DNA of 64,000 bases from Anastrepha obliqua (taxonomy: Eukaryota > Arthropoda > Insecta > Diptera > Tephritidae): positions 40,398,001-40,462,000 of the forward strand of contig NC_072895.1 in the NCBI RefSeq assembly GCF_027943255.1, given 5' to 3'. A program made the translations under genes and the position numbers. The notes under the pieces were generated by a model that made no database searches, was not told where the DNA came from, and saw only the letters and a list, made by a program, of their open reading frames with translations. Within the stretch, counting starts at the first letter, position 1. Every line of letters starts with the position of its first letter. Shown in pieces: positions 45,501 to 55,921 of the stretch.

Positions 45501-47597
45501 TAAAACACGAAACTCTTTTGAATTCTTTGTTTTGAAAACAACAAAAGTAGCATCACTCTTAGCACAATAACTCACGAACTAATGAATAGAATATCATGAA
45601 ATTTTACAAGCTGTCTTTTTAAGGTTAGTACTAACTGAAAAAGAGGTGAATGATATAAAACTAGTGCCATCTATGTGTGAGGACCTGGACTTTTCAGTCC
45701 ATGTGTTATGTAAAGACATCAGACTCTTATGCAAGTGCATATTTTGTTTAACATCACAAATCACAAAATAAAAATCCGATCTCTAGTTATGTATTATACT
45801 ATTCTTTTGGGTACCTTTGAGTAGTTTGGTTCGACTTTGTTAGGCCTACTTTTTTTATGCAATTTTAGCTGGAAAGCTGAGGCATACATGACTAGATGCG
45901 AAACTCTCTCATTTTATGTGATAGCGCGCCCAAGAATTCGTTTGTGTTGAATGAACGAGCTGGAATCTATTTCTATTACTTTTGCAACCACCCCAACTAC
46001 TGATGCGTGGGCAAAAATAATTCGCGCACCCAAAGCTTTCGTCGTTGGCGGGATTGACGTCTATCGCAATCGCAATATGTATTCACAGCTTCTAGTTAAC
46101 ATCATTATTCAACAATGTATTATGTGTTATTAAATATGGCTAGCATCTCTGCTTCCTTTTACGAATCATCTGACTGCGTTAAAGCGCCCATTCGGTCATG
46201 CAAGTTTTCAGAGCCAAGCAAAACATGTGGAACAGTCAAAGCCAGTCTGCATTGGGTCAGCACCTTAAATTTCTATCAAGCCTAAATTAAATCTAAGTAT
46301 TGCCCAACACAGCTCTAATACAACAGTTAAGAGTTTAGGCAAAATATTAAGTTAAGTTACGCAAAGTGTGTCTATACCAACTGAACACTTATTAGTACTC
46401 CCTAAAATATGCTACATCTGTATTTTCCCTTGAACTAATTATTACTTACAGAGCATGAAGAAACATTTCCTTCAGGGGTTAGGTGAGTTTGAAAATTTCA
46501 AAAAATCGATTTTTTTTGTCTTATTAAATAGTATAATATGTTTAAAATATTCTCCTAAAATTTCAAATTGATCCGAGTAAAATTCTACGAGATAGACCCT
46601 TCAGAAGTTCCGCCCATCAGGCCATGTCAGTGCAGCGTTTCGCAGGTATACGCGTTTATCTCAAAACTCGATGTTTTAAGTCGGTGGACACGATTTCTCG
46701 AAAAGTTATGAAGCGATTTTGTTCAAATTTTGCACACATCTTTGGAATAACATTATCAAGTTATTGAACGAAGGATTTTTTTTTTTTATTACAACTAATT
46801 TTTTCGAGCCAACACATGACGAAAATTTGACCAAAAAATGTGTTTTTTTGTTCAAAGTCTGTCAAAAATTCAAATTAATTTTTTTTTCCTTCGTCCAGTA
46901 ACGAGATTTATCCATGTACTAACGAAATATTTTTGGTTTTTTGATTTTAGATGAACCAATAATGAGTTATGCTGTCCACGGCAAGAGCATTCTTTTGTGA
47001 GACGTTAAGGGAGATGAGGTACCAACGGCTGAGTTTTCGAAATTTTTAAATAAAAATTTCACAAAATACTTTTTAAATATGTATCTTTGATATGCTGAAT
47101 TGTTTAAATAAAATATATGATTGTATATATTAAAAAAAAAAGTAAAAATACCCTTTTTTGAACCTTTGTAACCCACCTAACCCCTTCACGCTTGTTTTAG
47201 CTGCTACGGCAGACATCAGTACCAGTTAAGAAAAAAAACCGGCTAACATATAGAATATACCTGCTGGAGGTACTTTCATTTGACGTGAGGAAATATTCGT
47301 GATGGTGTATAGCGCATTGTTCTTATATGCATAACATACTTTGTATAAATATGTACATACACATATACGTATATAGTAGATTTTAGAGTCATAATGCAAT
47401 TTTGAAATCGCTTACTTACCAAAAAGACTTGTCCCTTGATACATCTTTCTAAATACACTATCAACTTTCTTCATGCCATTCAAAACGTGATCCCGTATGA
47501 TATCAAAATCTTTTGTATAGATTGGTCTATCTTCATCACGTATTGTTATAAGTTGGGCAATGTCTTCCAAGTATGACTCATAGGGCTTTCGGGTCAT
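39563..47597 (-). CDS. cGAS-like receptor with intact catalytic triad
   Basis: Minus-strand exons 47597-47420, 43063-42327 and 39784-39563 join in phase to give 378 residues if the last exon is read to its first stop. A weak GTTTGT donor at 39586 could instead lead to a further exon. The nucleotidyltransferase core has the GS motif (G60-S61, formed across intron 1: LF-GSYANN), the ExD pair E73-F-D75 in PNEFDVIFIL, and a third acid D191 in ISIDLIPG. The Mab-21 C-terminal helices end CLPFYWDRKNNLLDNL. There is no zinc-ribbon motif, as in fly cGLR1. Active cGLRs sense double-stranded RNA or other ligands and make cyclic dinucleotides that activate STING. Introns of 4.36 and 2.54 kb contain antisense transposons. 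Orthology to a particular fly cGLR is not determined. Confidence 0.85.
40134..40310 (-). repeat. Dispersed repeat R2 (copy 2), with an AATCAGCTGATT palindrome
   Basis: Reverse complement of 8790-8945 with about 80-90% visible identity. Outside the match it begins AAATCAGCTGATTTG, a palindrome also present at about 37163 and partly at 43218. This may mark the true end of the repeat family. It lies in intron 2 of the cGAS-like receptor. Confidence 0.75.
40412..41016. mobile_element. Non-autonomous relative of the 16122-19262 TIR element
   Basis: The right end (ATTCGTCGCGCTTTTATTATTTTGACCACAG, about 40978-41012) and left inner end (GGAGCGCGACGAAATACTAAGT, about 40413) correspond to the ends of the old element at 16122-19262. 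The outermost ~20 bp of the left end are missing. The interior is AT-rich and non-coding. Confidence 0.6.
41049..42299 (+). mobile_element. IS630-Tc1-mariner element (family M1, copy B), near full length
   Basis: Perfect 27-bp terminal inverted repeats (CAGGGTCCGGCACTCGAAGT...) at 41049 and 42299, with TA duplications at 41047-41048 and 42300-42301. The + strand encodes a broken transposase. N-terminal DNA-binding part 41149-41559 (RRITRYNDTGSIAKLHRCG, ANQMAKELKI), then FSDEKIF with the first aspartate, FQQDSPPS with the second, and SPNANPMDYSLWTILESK with the third. I count about 34 residues between the last two aspartates, though frame breaks make this uncertain. Stops occur at several points. 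It is inserted antisense in intron 2 of the cGAS-like receptor. Confidence 0.92.
43460..44155 (+). mobile_element. Mariner relic (family M3) in intron 1 of the cGAS-like receptor
   Basis: Fragments in several frames: NIVYGFAQGIVGPKS, LDIAKARF, FIKRAITGDKTWLYEYDT with the first aspartate (D of TGD), then KNNMWILCYDDAPSHSA with the second, and SDSPDMAFCDFLLFD with the third. It ends VDGEYFKGDNITFEK (about 44100-44150). The layout and the YFxGD terminus are those of a DD34D mariner. Terminal repeats were not found. It lies antisense to the host gene. Confidence 0.8.
45143..45360. repeat. Diverged tandem pair (period ~139 bp)
   Basis: GCCGAATATAGCACGATCAT...TTCAGATGGCAACGA at 45143 and GCCGAAATTTGCACAATCAC...TTCAGATGGCAACGA at 45282 align along their length. 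No coding. The unit lies in intron 1 of the cGAS-like receptor. Confidence 0.75.
46475..47184. mobile_element. MITE (710 bp), family N1 copy 1
   Basis: Ends GGGGTTAGGTGAGTTTG (46475) and, from the other side, GGGGTTAGGTGGGTTAC (47184), flanked by TTCA on both sides. The interior is non-coding. It contains TTTTGCACACATCTTT, the complement of a block in the MITE at 54640-55366, and an AAAACTCGATGTTTTAAG region also echoed there, so the two are related in opposite orientation. Inserted in intron 1 of the cGAS-like receptor. Confidence 0.8.
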
Positions 47598-47879
47598 GGT
47601 ATTGTCGCAAAGTTGTTACTAAAATGTTAAATGATAAAAATAACACAAATATTTTAATGAACAGTTTATAATGGAATAAAATTATTAGGCACTCCACTCC
47701 AAAATACGAGTAATTTCAAACTACCAAAGTGTTAAATCTTTGATTAAAACAATAAATTGTAGAGTGTGCGTAAAGTCTAAAAAGTTGCATTTTTAAAGGT
47801 ATACCTAAAATATTTTGGCGCTTTAAATTTGGTAGTCAATGTGTGAATAATCTTTAGTGCAAAATTATCAAGCGGATAT

Positions 47880-50165
47880 AAATGATTTCTTTTTATCGAA
47901 ATAACTGAACAAAGTGAGCTTTGTTACGACAAAATATTGACAATCCAAGTTTTAAGTGACGAAGAGAAGTCTCAGATTGAGATTGCCGATTTGGTGGGAT
48001 GTTCGCAGTGCGCAGTTCAATCTGCTATTAAGCTATTTGGGGAGACAAAATCCCACCATAATAAATCAAAAGTGGAAGAAAACGCCTCACTAGTGTACAA
48101 GAAGACCGAAAACTGATTCTTGAGTCTCTCAAGGAGCGTGAAAACTCCTCTTCTGCCCTGTCGGAAGAAATTTGCAGAAAAAAATCGGAAAAATGTTTAA
48201 AATGGGCTCTTCGATATCAACATTTAACGGAGGAAGATTGGTCGAATGTTCTGTGGTCTGATGAATAGAATTTCGAGTGAGGCAGAGTTTACATCATTTT
48301 AAAATATCCACAACAAAGCTGTGTAAAATCGAGTAAATAACAAAATTTTTATAAAACGACTTCCTTTCTTTCCCAGAGGTATTTGGAACACCTGGTGTGA
48401 CGTTCGTGAGGCAACGGGTTGCCGAGGAATACCATCCATATTGCGAGGTACACACACAGCTTTATGATTTGGGGGTTGTATGGCTACGAAATGTTCATAT
48501 GCGAAGGTTGCATGGACAGTCAAAAGTACATAAATGTTTTAGAAACTGTACTTTCGCGTTTGTTAACGCGCATTTTCGGCGACACTAACTTAGATATTTA
48601 CGAGGTGTGTTCAAAGAGTATCGCGAATTTTGAATTTTCGCAGGTTAGGTATATTCGAATTTCGATTTTTTTGTGGCGATATGTTGGTACTCATGTCTCT
48701 CACTCATACCGGCCATTTTAAATGTTCAGTTAATTGTTGACAGCTGCTTTGCTTGCACGTGTTTCGGCTCGTCTTCGATTTTTACCTATTCAAAAAGATG
48801 GATCAAAGAACCTGTATCAAATTTTGTGTGAAAAATGAAATTAAGTGCGCGGATGCATTCCGAATGTTGACTGTGTCATACGGAGAAGCTACTTTGGACC
48901 AAAGCAACGTTTATCGGTGGTACAAAATGTTCCCCGAAGGCCGAGAAGATGTGAACGACGAAAAGCATGCCGAACGCCCGAGCACTTCAACAACAGACGA
49001 AAAAATTGATGAAGTGAAGAAAGTAGTATTGGCCAATCGTCGAATCACCGTTGGAGAAGTTGCTGAGGACCTAGACATATCGATTGGCTCGTGCCATTCG
49101 ATTTTTTTTCAATGATTTGGGCATGAGACGGCTCGCCGGAAAATTCGTACCAAAATTGCTCAATTTCGACCAAAAGCAGCATCGCGTGAGCATTGCTAAT
49201 GAGATGTTGGACTCTGTCCGCGACGACCCAAATTTGCTCCAGAGGGTCATAACTGGTGACGAATCGTGGGTTTATGGTTATGACATGGAAACCAAAGCTC
49301 AATTATCTCAGTGGAAGCTGCCGATCGAACCAAGACCGAAAAAAGCACCCCAAGTTCAGTCAAATGTACAAGTACAATAGGGAATATTACGTGCAAGTTA
49401 TGCGCAATTTGCGCGAAGCAATCCGCCAGAGGCAGAAACGCCCGGATTTGTGGAAGAACAATACATCGTTGCTTGTGAGCGACTTTTTGGCCAAAAACAA
49501 CACACTAATGATGCCACAGCTACTGTATTCCCCAGATCTGTGATTTTTTCGTGTCACCGTAACTAAAGAGGCCCATGAAAGGACGACGCTACGCTACGAT
49601 TTACGAGATAAAGACGGCATCGAAGGAGGAGCGGAACAAGATAAAAAAATTATTTTTTGCAGTGCTTCGTTGTCACAAGTGCATAATATCTCATGGGGAC
49701 TACTTTGAAGGGGACAAAATAGATATTAATGAATAAATAAATAATTTTTGAAAAAACACAAAATTCGCGATTCTTTTTGAACACACCTCGTATGTAGATA
49801 AGTAAATTTGAGAATTTAAATCAGCGACTTCAATGCATTGATTGAGAGGCAATAACTTGTTTGGAGCACATGTGGACTATTTTAAAACGTAAGATACATG
49901 AGCACAGCATAACATCGCAAACAGCCCTGAAAAATGCTTTAATTCACTAGTGGAGCGCCATAAGTACAGCCGAATGTGCAAAATTTGTACGCAGCATGCG
50001 TCAGAGGATTGTTGCTGTTATCAAATCAAAGGGTGGTTCTACTAAATAATTCCATTTATTGGTAGTGATTTATTAATAAAAGATCATTACTTCACTTTTT
50101 AAAACGAAAAACTCATTAATAAGGCACCCCATCCTAATACTTTTGACCAAGACTGTATTTTCTAG
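47880..50165 (+). mobile_element. Tc1-like relic split by a mariner insertion
   Basis: The left part (47880-48600) contains Tc1-type pieces: DEEKSQIEIADLVGCSQCAV (helix-turn-helix, about 47960-48020), WALRYQHLTEEDWSNVLWSD with the first catalytic position, and CMDSQKYINVLETVL (about 48500-48550). The right part (after 49791) contains the C-terminus, SMRQRIVAVIKSKGGSTK at about 49993-50045, and ends near TAATACTTTTGACCAAGACTG (about 50134). The mariner at 48601-49790 interrupts it. Numerous stops. Confidence 0.75.
48601..49790 (+). mobile_element. Mariner (1190 bp) nested in the Tc1 relic
   Basis: Terminal inverted repeats CGAGGTGTGTTCAAAGAGTA (48601) and the matching CGAGGTGTGTTCAAAAAGAA read inward from 49790, flanked by TA (48599-48600, 49791-49792). 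The transposase starts at ATG 48798 (MDQRTCIKFCVKNEIKCADA) and shifts frame in a T run near 49105. It continues LGMRRLAGKFVPKLL and VITGDESWVYGYD with the first aspartate. The downstream part is disrupted by stops and a deletion that removes the second catalytic motif (HDNAPAH). It ends near 49740. Non-autonomous. Confidence 0.9.
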
Positions 50166-50452
50166 AATTTTTTACAAATTGTTTATTTTAAGTACTTAGC
50201 ATTCAATTAACCGTCACTCAAAAAACAAACAAAATTATAAAGCATGTGACAGTGAACACCAATCCTTAGAGTTTATTATTTTTAATGAGACAAAATATAT
50301 TCAAAAAGAGGTTGTCTGTAAAGTCGGTTTACTGACGATAGTTTAACGTGATAACGTCATAAGAAAATACTGATTGAATGGTTGCATTTTTCAAAAGAAA
50401 ATTTTAATTTTATTTGTTTGATAGATATTTTGTATGGAGATAGAGAATGAGT

Positions 50453-50572
50453 TAACATTAACATAACATAATATACTTTAACACAACATAACATAACATA
50501 ACTTAACATAACATAACATAACATAACATAACATAACAAAACATAACATAACATATCATAACATAACATGCT
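50453..50572. repeat. Pentanucleotide microsatellite (ATAAC)n
   Basis: About 120 bp of ataacataac repeats with a few substitutions. The minus-strand frame encodes a Met-Leu-Cys-Tyr run, which is an artefact of the repeat. Confidence 0.9.
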
Positions 50573-50871
50573 GTTCAAGCAAGGTAACGACGCATGAGCA
50601 AGATAACGACGCAAAAAAAAAATAATAATATTAAAACAACAGGTATTATTAACAAACTTGGTTTTATTTTAAATTCTTCAAGTGAATCAAATTAATAATA
50701 ATCAATAAGAAGGCATATGCAAATACAAATACGTGAATTTATATATGTACATATGCGCATATACATACACATACACGCTCACTTAAGTAGGAGAGAGCAA
50801 GATGTTGAACGTTGCCGTTCGTTTGCTTTGTCGTTCGCTCCGCGCTTTCGCTTGCAGTTCATTCAAGGTAA

Positions 50872-50985
50872 CGGCAATGAGCAAGGTAACGACAAATGAG
50901 CAAGGTAACGGCAATGAGCAAGGTAACACTAATGAGCAAGGTAACGACAATGAGCAAGGTAACACTAATGAGCAAGGTAACGACA
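50872..50985. repeat. 18-bp minisatellite (AATGAGCAAGGTAACGRC)n
   Basis: Six to seven units of AATGAGCAAGGTAAC followed by GGC, GAC or ACT. Because the period is a multiple of three the + frame reads as an open GN(D/T/G)NEQ repeat inside an 86-codon ORF (50802-51062). Outlying related units are at about 50578-50607. I regard it as non-coding. Confidence 0.85.
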
Positions 50986-51059
50986 CATTTTTTCGAGCGT
51001 GCAGCCTGTTAAATCGAATCATAAGACGTTATCACGTCAAAAGTAGTTTGCCAATTATT

Positions 51060-52056
51060 TAGTAGGTATTGAGAGATCAAACTATCACCTAATTTTTAAA
51101 ATAACTAATATTTCTAAATTCTTCGAATGTATGGAAATTTCTAAGTAGCTAGCCGCACTTTCTGATAAACAAATGGTGGAGATTTTAGGGTAACCTAAAA
51201 GTTGTGATTCAAGGCCTTAGACGAGTTGGTTCCCATGCTTCGGTCGTTGGTTTTCTACTTCAGCCCTGGAACTAATGTTTTGTTAACAGATCCAAAGGTT
51301 GGTAGCAAACATTCCAAAGCATTTCTACCATTCAAAATAACTGAAAAAATCATTTGCAATAAAGTGAGCGTGTAAAGTTCTCACTGCAGCCGACGCAAAA
51401 AGTTAATTTGACGAAAAGCTCAACCGAATCGGCCAAAGTTATATGAACACACATATACATACATACGTATGGCACAGGCCAATATGTGTTCATCTTTATT
51501 GATGTTGCTTAGGTGATCCGATTATTCTCGGATCTTCGGTGAGAAGGTCGGTGTAGTAGGACCCTTGAAAGGATTATTTAATCGCGTGAGACATACATAT
51601 ATCATATTATTAAATGTGATGCTGCAATAGACAAGACGCATATGAATGTATGTATGTATATACACTTGCCAGAAAAAGTATTCGTACACAAAGAAATGAA
51701 AGCAACATATTAAGAAATTCATTGTAAAAAAAACTAAAACATTGTCAAGTTTTATGAGAAACTAGTTGTACCCGGCGCGCGTTACTACGCCAACAACTAA
51801 AATAAATTTAAGAAAAATAACTTTAAAGAAAAATCAGTACACAAATATTCAATTCATTCTACACCATTTTATTGATTTTGTTTATTTTGAAAAAAAATCG
51901 GTTTAACGGGGCAGAAGTTGCTACTCTGCAGCGCCACCTGGTGGCGAGTGGGAGCAATGAGCATATTCTACAAACCTTCCCCGTGGAAAAATACATATAT
52001 ATACCAATTTTTATAATAATCGGTCCAGTAGGACATACAGACAAATATTCATTTTT
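51060..52056. other. Gene-free interval
   Basis: No coding sequence or RNA is supported. GTTGTACCCGGCGCGCGTTAC near 51765 and the AT-rich stretch after it resemble dispersed-repeat material. (CATA)-rich runs are near 51450 and 51650. Confidence 0.45.
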
Positions 52057-52970
52057 ATATGGTTAAATTTCAAGGGCCGATGTTGAATGTAAACCACACC
52101 TAAACTTCAAGTTTTTTTCTGCATTTCATTTGACATTTTTCAATTTCAGACTAACTCAATTTGAACCATGGAAAGATACACAATCGAGCAACGCGTTAAA
52201 GTTATTCAGACTTACTATGAAAACGGGCGTTCAAATCAAAATGCACATCGCGCACTTCGTGATTTTTTGGTGAGGCACATTTTCATCTCAGTGGATTCGT
52301 CAATAAGCAGAATTGCTGCATTAGGGCGATTGATAATCCAAGAGTGATTGCCGAAAAACCAATGCATCCACAAAGAGTGACTGTTTGGTGCGGTTTATGG
52401 GCCGGCGGAATCATTGGGCCGTATTTTTTCCAAAATGAGGCCGGTCAGGCAGTTACTGTGAATAGTGTTCGCTATCGTGAGATAATAACGAACTTTTTAT
52501 GGCCCGAATTGGAAGATATGGATGTAGACGATATGTGGTTTCAACAGGACGGTGCCACTTGTCACACAGCTAACGAAACAATGGTTCTTTGATGGCCGAA
52601 TAATCTCACGTCGCGGCGATGTCATTTGGCCACCAAGATCATGTGACTTGACACCATTGGACTACTTTCTTTGAGATTATTTGAAAGAAAAGGTGTACGT
52701 CGATAAGCCAGCAGCAATTCAAGAGCTAAAGAATGAGGTAATTCGGCACATTAACGGCATAGAACCTCAATTATGCTTCAGCGTCATCGAAAAGTTGGAC
52801 CACCGGATGGAGGTGTGCCGCTGAGGCCGCGGCGGCCATTTGTCCAATATTTTGTTCCACACGTAATTGAGCCATACCAATATTATCATAATAAAGAAAA
52901 ATAACAATAATTTCCTAAAAAAATTGTATTTTATTCAAAACCAACACCGGCCCTTGAAACTTAACCAACC
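52057..52970 (+). mobile_element. DD41D-type mariner relic with terminal repeats
   Basis: The left end GGTTAAATTTCAAGGGCCGA (52061) pairs with the right end GGTTAAGTTTCAAGGGCCGG read inward from 52970. The transposase starts at ATG 52168 (MERYTIEQRVKVIQTYYENG) but loses about a third of its N-terminal half. MWFQQDGATCHTANET (second aspartate) is at about 52533, RSCDLTPLDYFL (third) at about 52635-52670. The family is that of the fragment at 6420-6900. Several stops and frameshifts. Confidence 0.85.
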
Positions 52971-53220
52971 TTTATAAAGATGTTTAGTCAGCAATTTTTC
53001 TATAAATTCTATATATTTTTTTCTAGGTACATCTTTAAAAAAGCCAAAGAAAAAAACTTCAACGAAGCAGAAAAAGTTTCCGTATACATAAAAACAGGGA
53101 TTCCCCGCAGTATGCAGTGGCATATTCATACCCAACAACGGTTTTATTTTAGTTTGTAATTGATTTTGCTGTAACTACATTACTTTGGGGTTATTTGATA
53201 AGTTTTTGTGTATAACAAAT

Positions 53221-53790
53221 AGCGATGACTCTCAAAACTAAGGAAATTAGTGTTGGCGAGAGAAAAACTATCCTGAAACGTAGAAATGGAGGCAAATCTT
53301 TCCGCGAAATTGGGCAAATTATAAGAAGAAATTACTCTTCTGTGCAAAAACATACAACTGGTTCAATTGTGTCAAAGCCACGTTATGGTTGACCTAGCAA
53401 GCTGACCGTACGTGAAAAACGAACCATATTGCAATCAGTGAAAAATAATCCTCGAATTCAGGCTTCTCAAATATGTAAAAACATTTCAAATTACTTTGGC
53501 AATCATGTGCACGACGCTACTGTACGTAAAATAATCAGAAACAACGCATGGATTTTGCAAACGAACATGTTAACAAGCCTCCAGAATTTTAGGAACGTCT
53601 TCTATTTTCGGATGAAATCAAATACTGCATATTTGGCATTAAAGGAAGAAAACTAGTGTGGCGTAAGAGCGGTACTGCGCTTGAAAAAGAAAATCTTATT
53701 CCAACTGTGAAGCATGGCGGGGGAGGTGTAATGGTCTGGGGGTGGGGTGTATGGCGGCGCAAGGAGTTGACAAACATGTTTTTATATGGC
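53221..53790 (+). mobile_element. Tc1-like transposase relic
   Basis: From ATG 53225: MTLKTKEISVGERKTILKRR, then SFREIGQIIRRNYSSVQK (helix-turn-helix), KLTVREKRTILQSVKNNPRI, and NHVHDATVRKIIRNNAW. After a deletion it continues VWRKSGTALEKENLIPTVKH and GGGVMVWG at about 53655-53745, then breaks into another repeat. The catalytic domain is mostly missing. Layout is like Tc1/S-element transposases. Confidence 0.8.
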
Positions 53791-53945
53791 AGACAATGGC
53801 AAACCTCCGAGTGTATTTCTACCATGAAAAAGCTCTTCATAAAAAAATATCTGCCGTTCGGAATCAGCTTGAAACTGTAGGTCCCTGCATGTGTGGAAGA
53901 ACATCAAGACGTGCACCACAAATAGAAGGGTGCCGCCGCCGTGAA
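53786..53945 (+). repeat. Tephritid-type dispersed repeat R3 (longer copy)
   Basis: Contains GACAATGGCAAACCTCCGAG, TGTATTTCTACCATGAAAAA, ATCTGCCGTTCGGAATC, GAAACTGTAGGTCCCTGCAT and ATCAAGACGTGCACCACAAA. I recall this order from many Bactrocera and Ceratitis loci; that memory is unchecked. A fragment is at 13595-13650. It is fused to the end of the Tc1 relic. Confidence 0.75.
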
Positions 53946-54114
53946 CATATGTATGTGTGTACATGTCCATTGTATGTCCTTATAAGCATGGAATAATTTT
54001 TGCTCAGATGTATCTACGTGTGTATATGTATGCATATATAAGTTTTTCTGTCTGTATCTACATTTGGATATACGGGTATATACACATGTTTTTTTTTTGT
54101 TTTTTTTTTTTCTT

Positions 54115-55921
54115 TTATGGGCGTTGTGGTACCACGCTACCCTCAAGTGACCTTCTGAAACCCGTCTGAGCCTGTTTATTTCCATCACTTTTCGCCGCGG
54201 GACTACCGTCAAGTATTACTTGGCGAAGAGGAAGGGCGATTAGCCGCCGCAGCTGTGTCACAGTCTTTCCAGAAGCCTCATCGCTTTCATAATTTCGGCC
54301 ACTAAGTCGCATGCCACATTCCACTTTTCCTTCGAGCGCAGCAAATGATGCACGAAGAAGATTCTCCAAAGATGCTATGAAGGTTTTCTTTTGCAGAACG
54401 GAAGCGCGAGCATGTGAAGAATATATATGTGGTAAATGTTCTCGATAACATTTTTCGTCATTGCTCGTACAATTTCTGGAAGTGTGGCATTTGAAGCATC
54501 GTTGGGGTTGAATTTTTTCTCGTATACGACAAACAACCATACCTATACTTATTAATTTCATGGCGCAGTCCTCAGGTAGTGTCACAGAAGCTGTTTGGGT
54601 GCCACCGTATGCTTTACGCCATGATCGAGGAGGCCATTAGGGGACAAATACCTGTAAACGGCCATATTTTCCCTGATTTTCATTAAAAATTTTCAAAATG
54701 AAGAAGTCAACACATTTTTTTTTTTCAAAATTGGCATACAGTTTATTTATACATTAAAATAATATTAACATCTTTTTTTATTTTAATCATTTAAGATGGC
54801 GGATGTACACTCAATTCTTCCAGAAAGGTCGCAGCGGGGCTTCTCAATCGGCGGGCATTGTAGCATCGGCGTCAGTGACTTGAATACAAAAAACCAAACA
54901 TTTTTTTGTTTATAAATGTCATAATGTCTATATGAATTAAACAAAAATGAAAAAAAAATCGCGGATTATAATGCTTAAAAAAAGAGTTTTGGAGCTAATT
55001 TTCCTACTATTTTTGCTTCGAAAAAATTATTTTTTCGAAAAATTGAAAATTCACTTGGAAAGAAATATCATAAAAAAGATGTGTGCAAAATTTCAGGGAG
55101 ATCGGTCAATAACCTTTCGAGTTATCGTGTACGCCAATTCGAAAATATAGTTTTGAGAAAAACGCGTCTAAAGTTTGACTACAACGTAACTATACCTCTC
55201 CCAGCGCTCGAACGCAAAGAATAGAGTCGTCACGGTTGACGATCTATAATATAAGAAATACTTAAATTTACGTTCTAAAAATTTTTTGACATATTCTTAA
55301 AGAATTATATTAACATTTTAGGAAAACAATTTTTGGTTTTTCGAAATTTTACAGGTATTTGTCCCCTTAACGGCTAGACAGATTTCATCATGAGTTGTAA
55401 CCTCATCAATTTCGCGGATTTCCAAATGTATGAGCTCTGTGAGTTTTTTCACATCTGCTTTTCCACTTATACTCGCCCCACAGCAGCTTGAAGTTTAGCG
55501 GTATTTGCCTAAGAAGACTCCCTAAGTTGAAATAACAAATGTCCCTGAGCAGTTTTTCAGATTTTTCATACCATCGAACTCATGCCTTTAGAGTCTCTTC
55601 ACTTTTCATGATTTGCAGATAGGAAAGATCTCCCGAGTTCTTAACAAATATGGCGTCGGGCCGTGTAGGCTTGCTTTTCGCACGTTTCTGCTTCGCGACT
55701 TTGGTACATTCTCCTACCTGATTGGTCGCAGGGTCTTTAACATATGCTGTCAGCTTTGCTACCTTTTTAAGGACAGTGTTTTTGTTGTTCTCTACAGCCA
55801 ATAGCAAACTATCCTTCAAAATTGATTTGGTTGGTGGGTGGGGAAAAAACTTGGTTTTACTATTATTCCACTTCTCTCTCACTTTTTCCCTCCCTGTGCT
55901 AATTTCACTGCTTTTTTGCAA
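54115..55921 (-). mobile_element. LINE ORF1 (gag-like) relic, minus strand, interrupted by a MITE
   Basis: From about 55921 downward the minus strand reads a basic N-terminal region, then KSKPTRPDAIFVKNSGDLSY (the conserved 'RPDaxxI' start of R1/jockey-type ORF1 domains), with a degenerate RRM-like region to about 55370. After the MITE it resumes with TLPEDCAMKLISIGMVVCRI and the zinc knuckle CFKCHTSRNC (about 54450-54500). Frameshifts are present. It is the only clear transposon here of more than 1 kb on the minus strand. Confidence 0.75.
54640..55366. mobile_element. PIF/Harbinger-like MITE (727 bp), family N1 copy 2
   Basis: Ends GGGGACAAATACCTGTAAA at 54640 and the exact complement ending at 55366, flanked by the 3-bp duplication TTA (54637-54639, 55367-55369). 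A TTA/TAA duplication is typical of PIF/Harbinger elements. The interior is non-coding and AT-rich, and resembles the MITE at 46475-47184 in inverse orientation. It interrupts the LINE ORF1 relic. Confidence 0.88.

Noticed and set aside
50357..50614. 85-codon minus frame with Met-Leu-Cys-Tyr repeats
   Set aside because: Direct translation of the (ATAAC)n microsatellite.
54115..54585. A host gene encoding a zinc-knuckle protein (156 codons, minus)
   Set aside because: The TLPEDCA...VVCRIREK...CFKCH order is that of LINE ORF1, and the upstream half of the same relic lies beyond the MITE.
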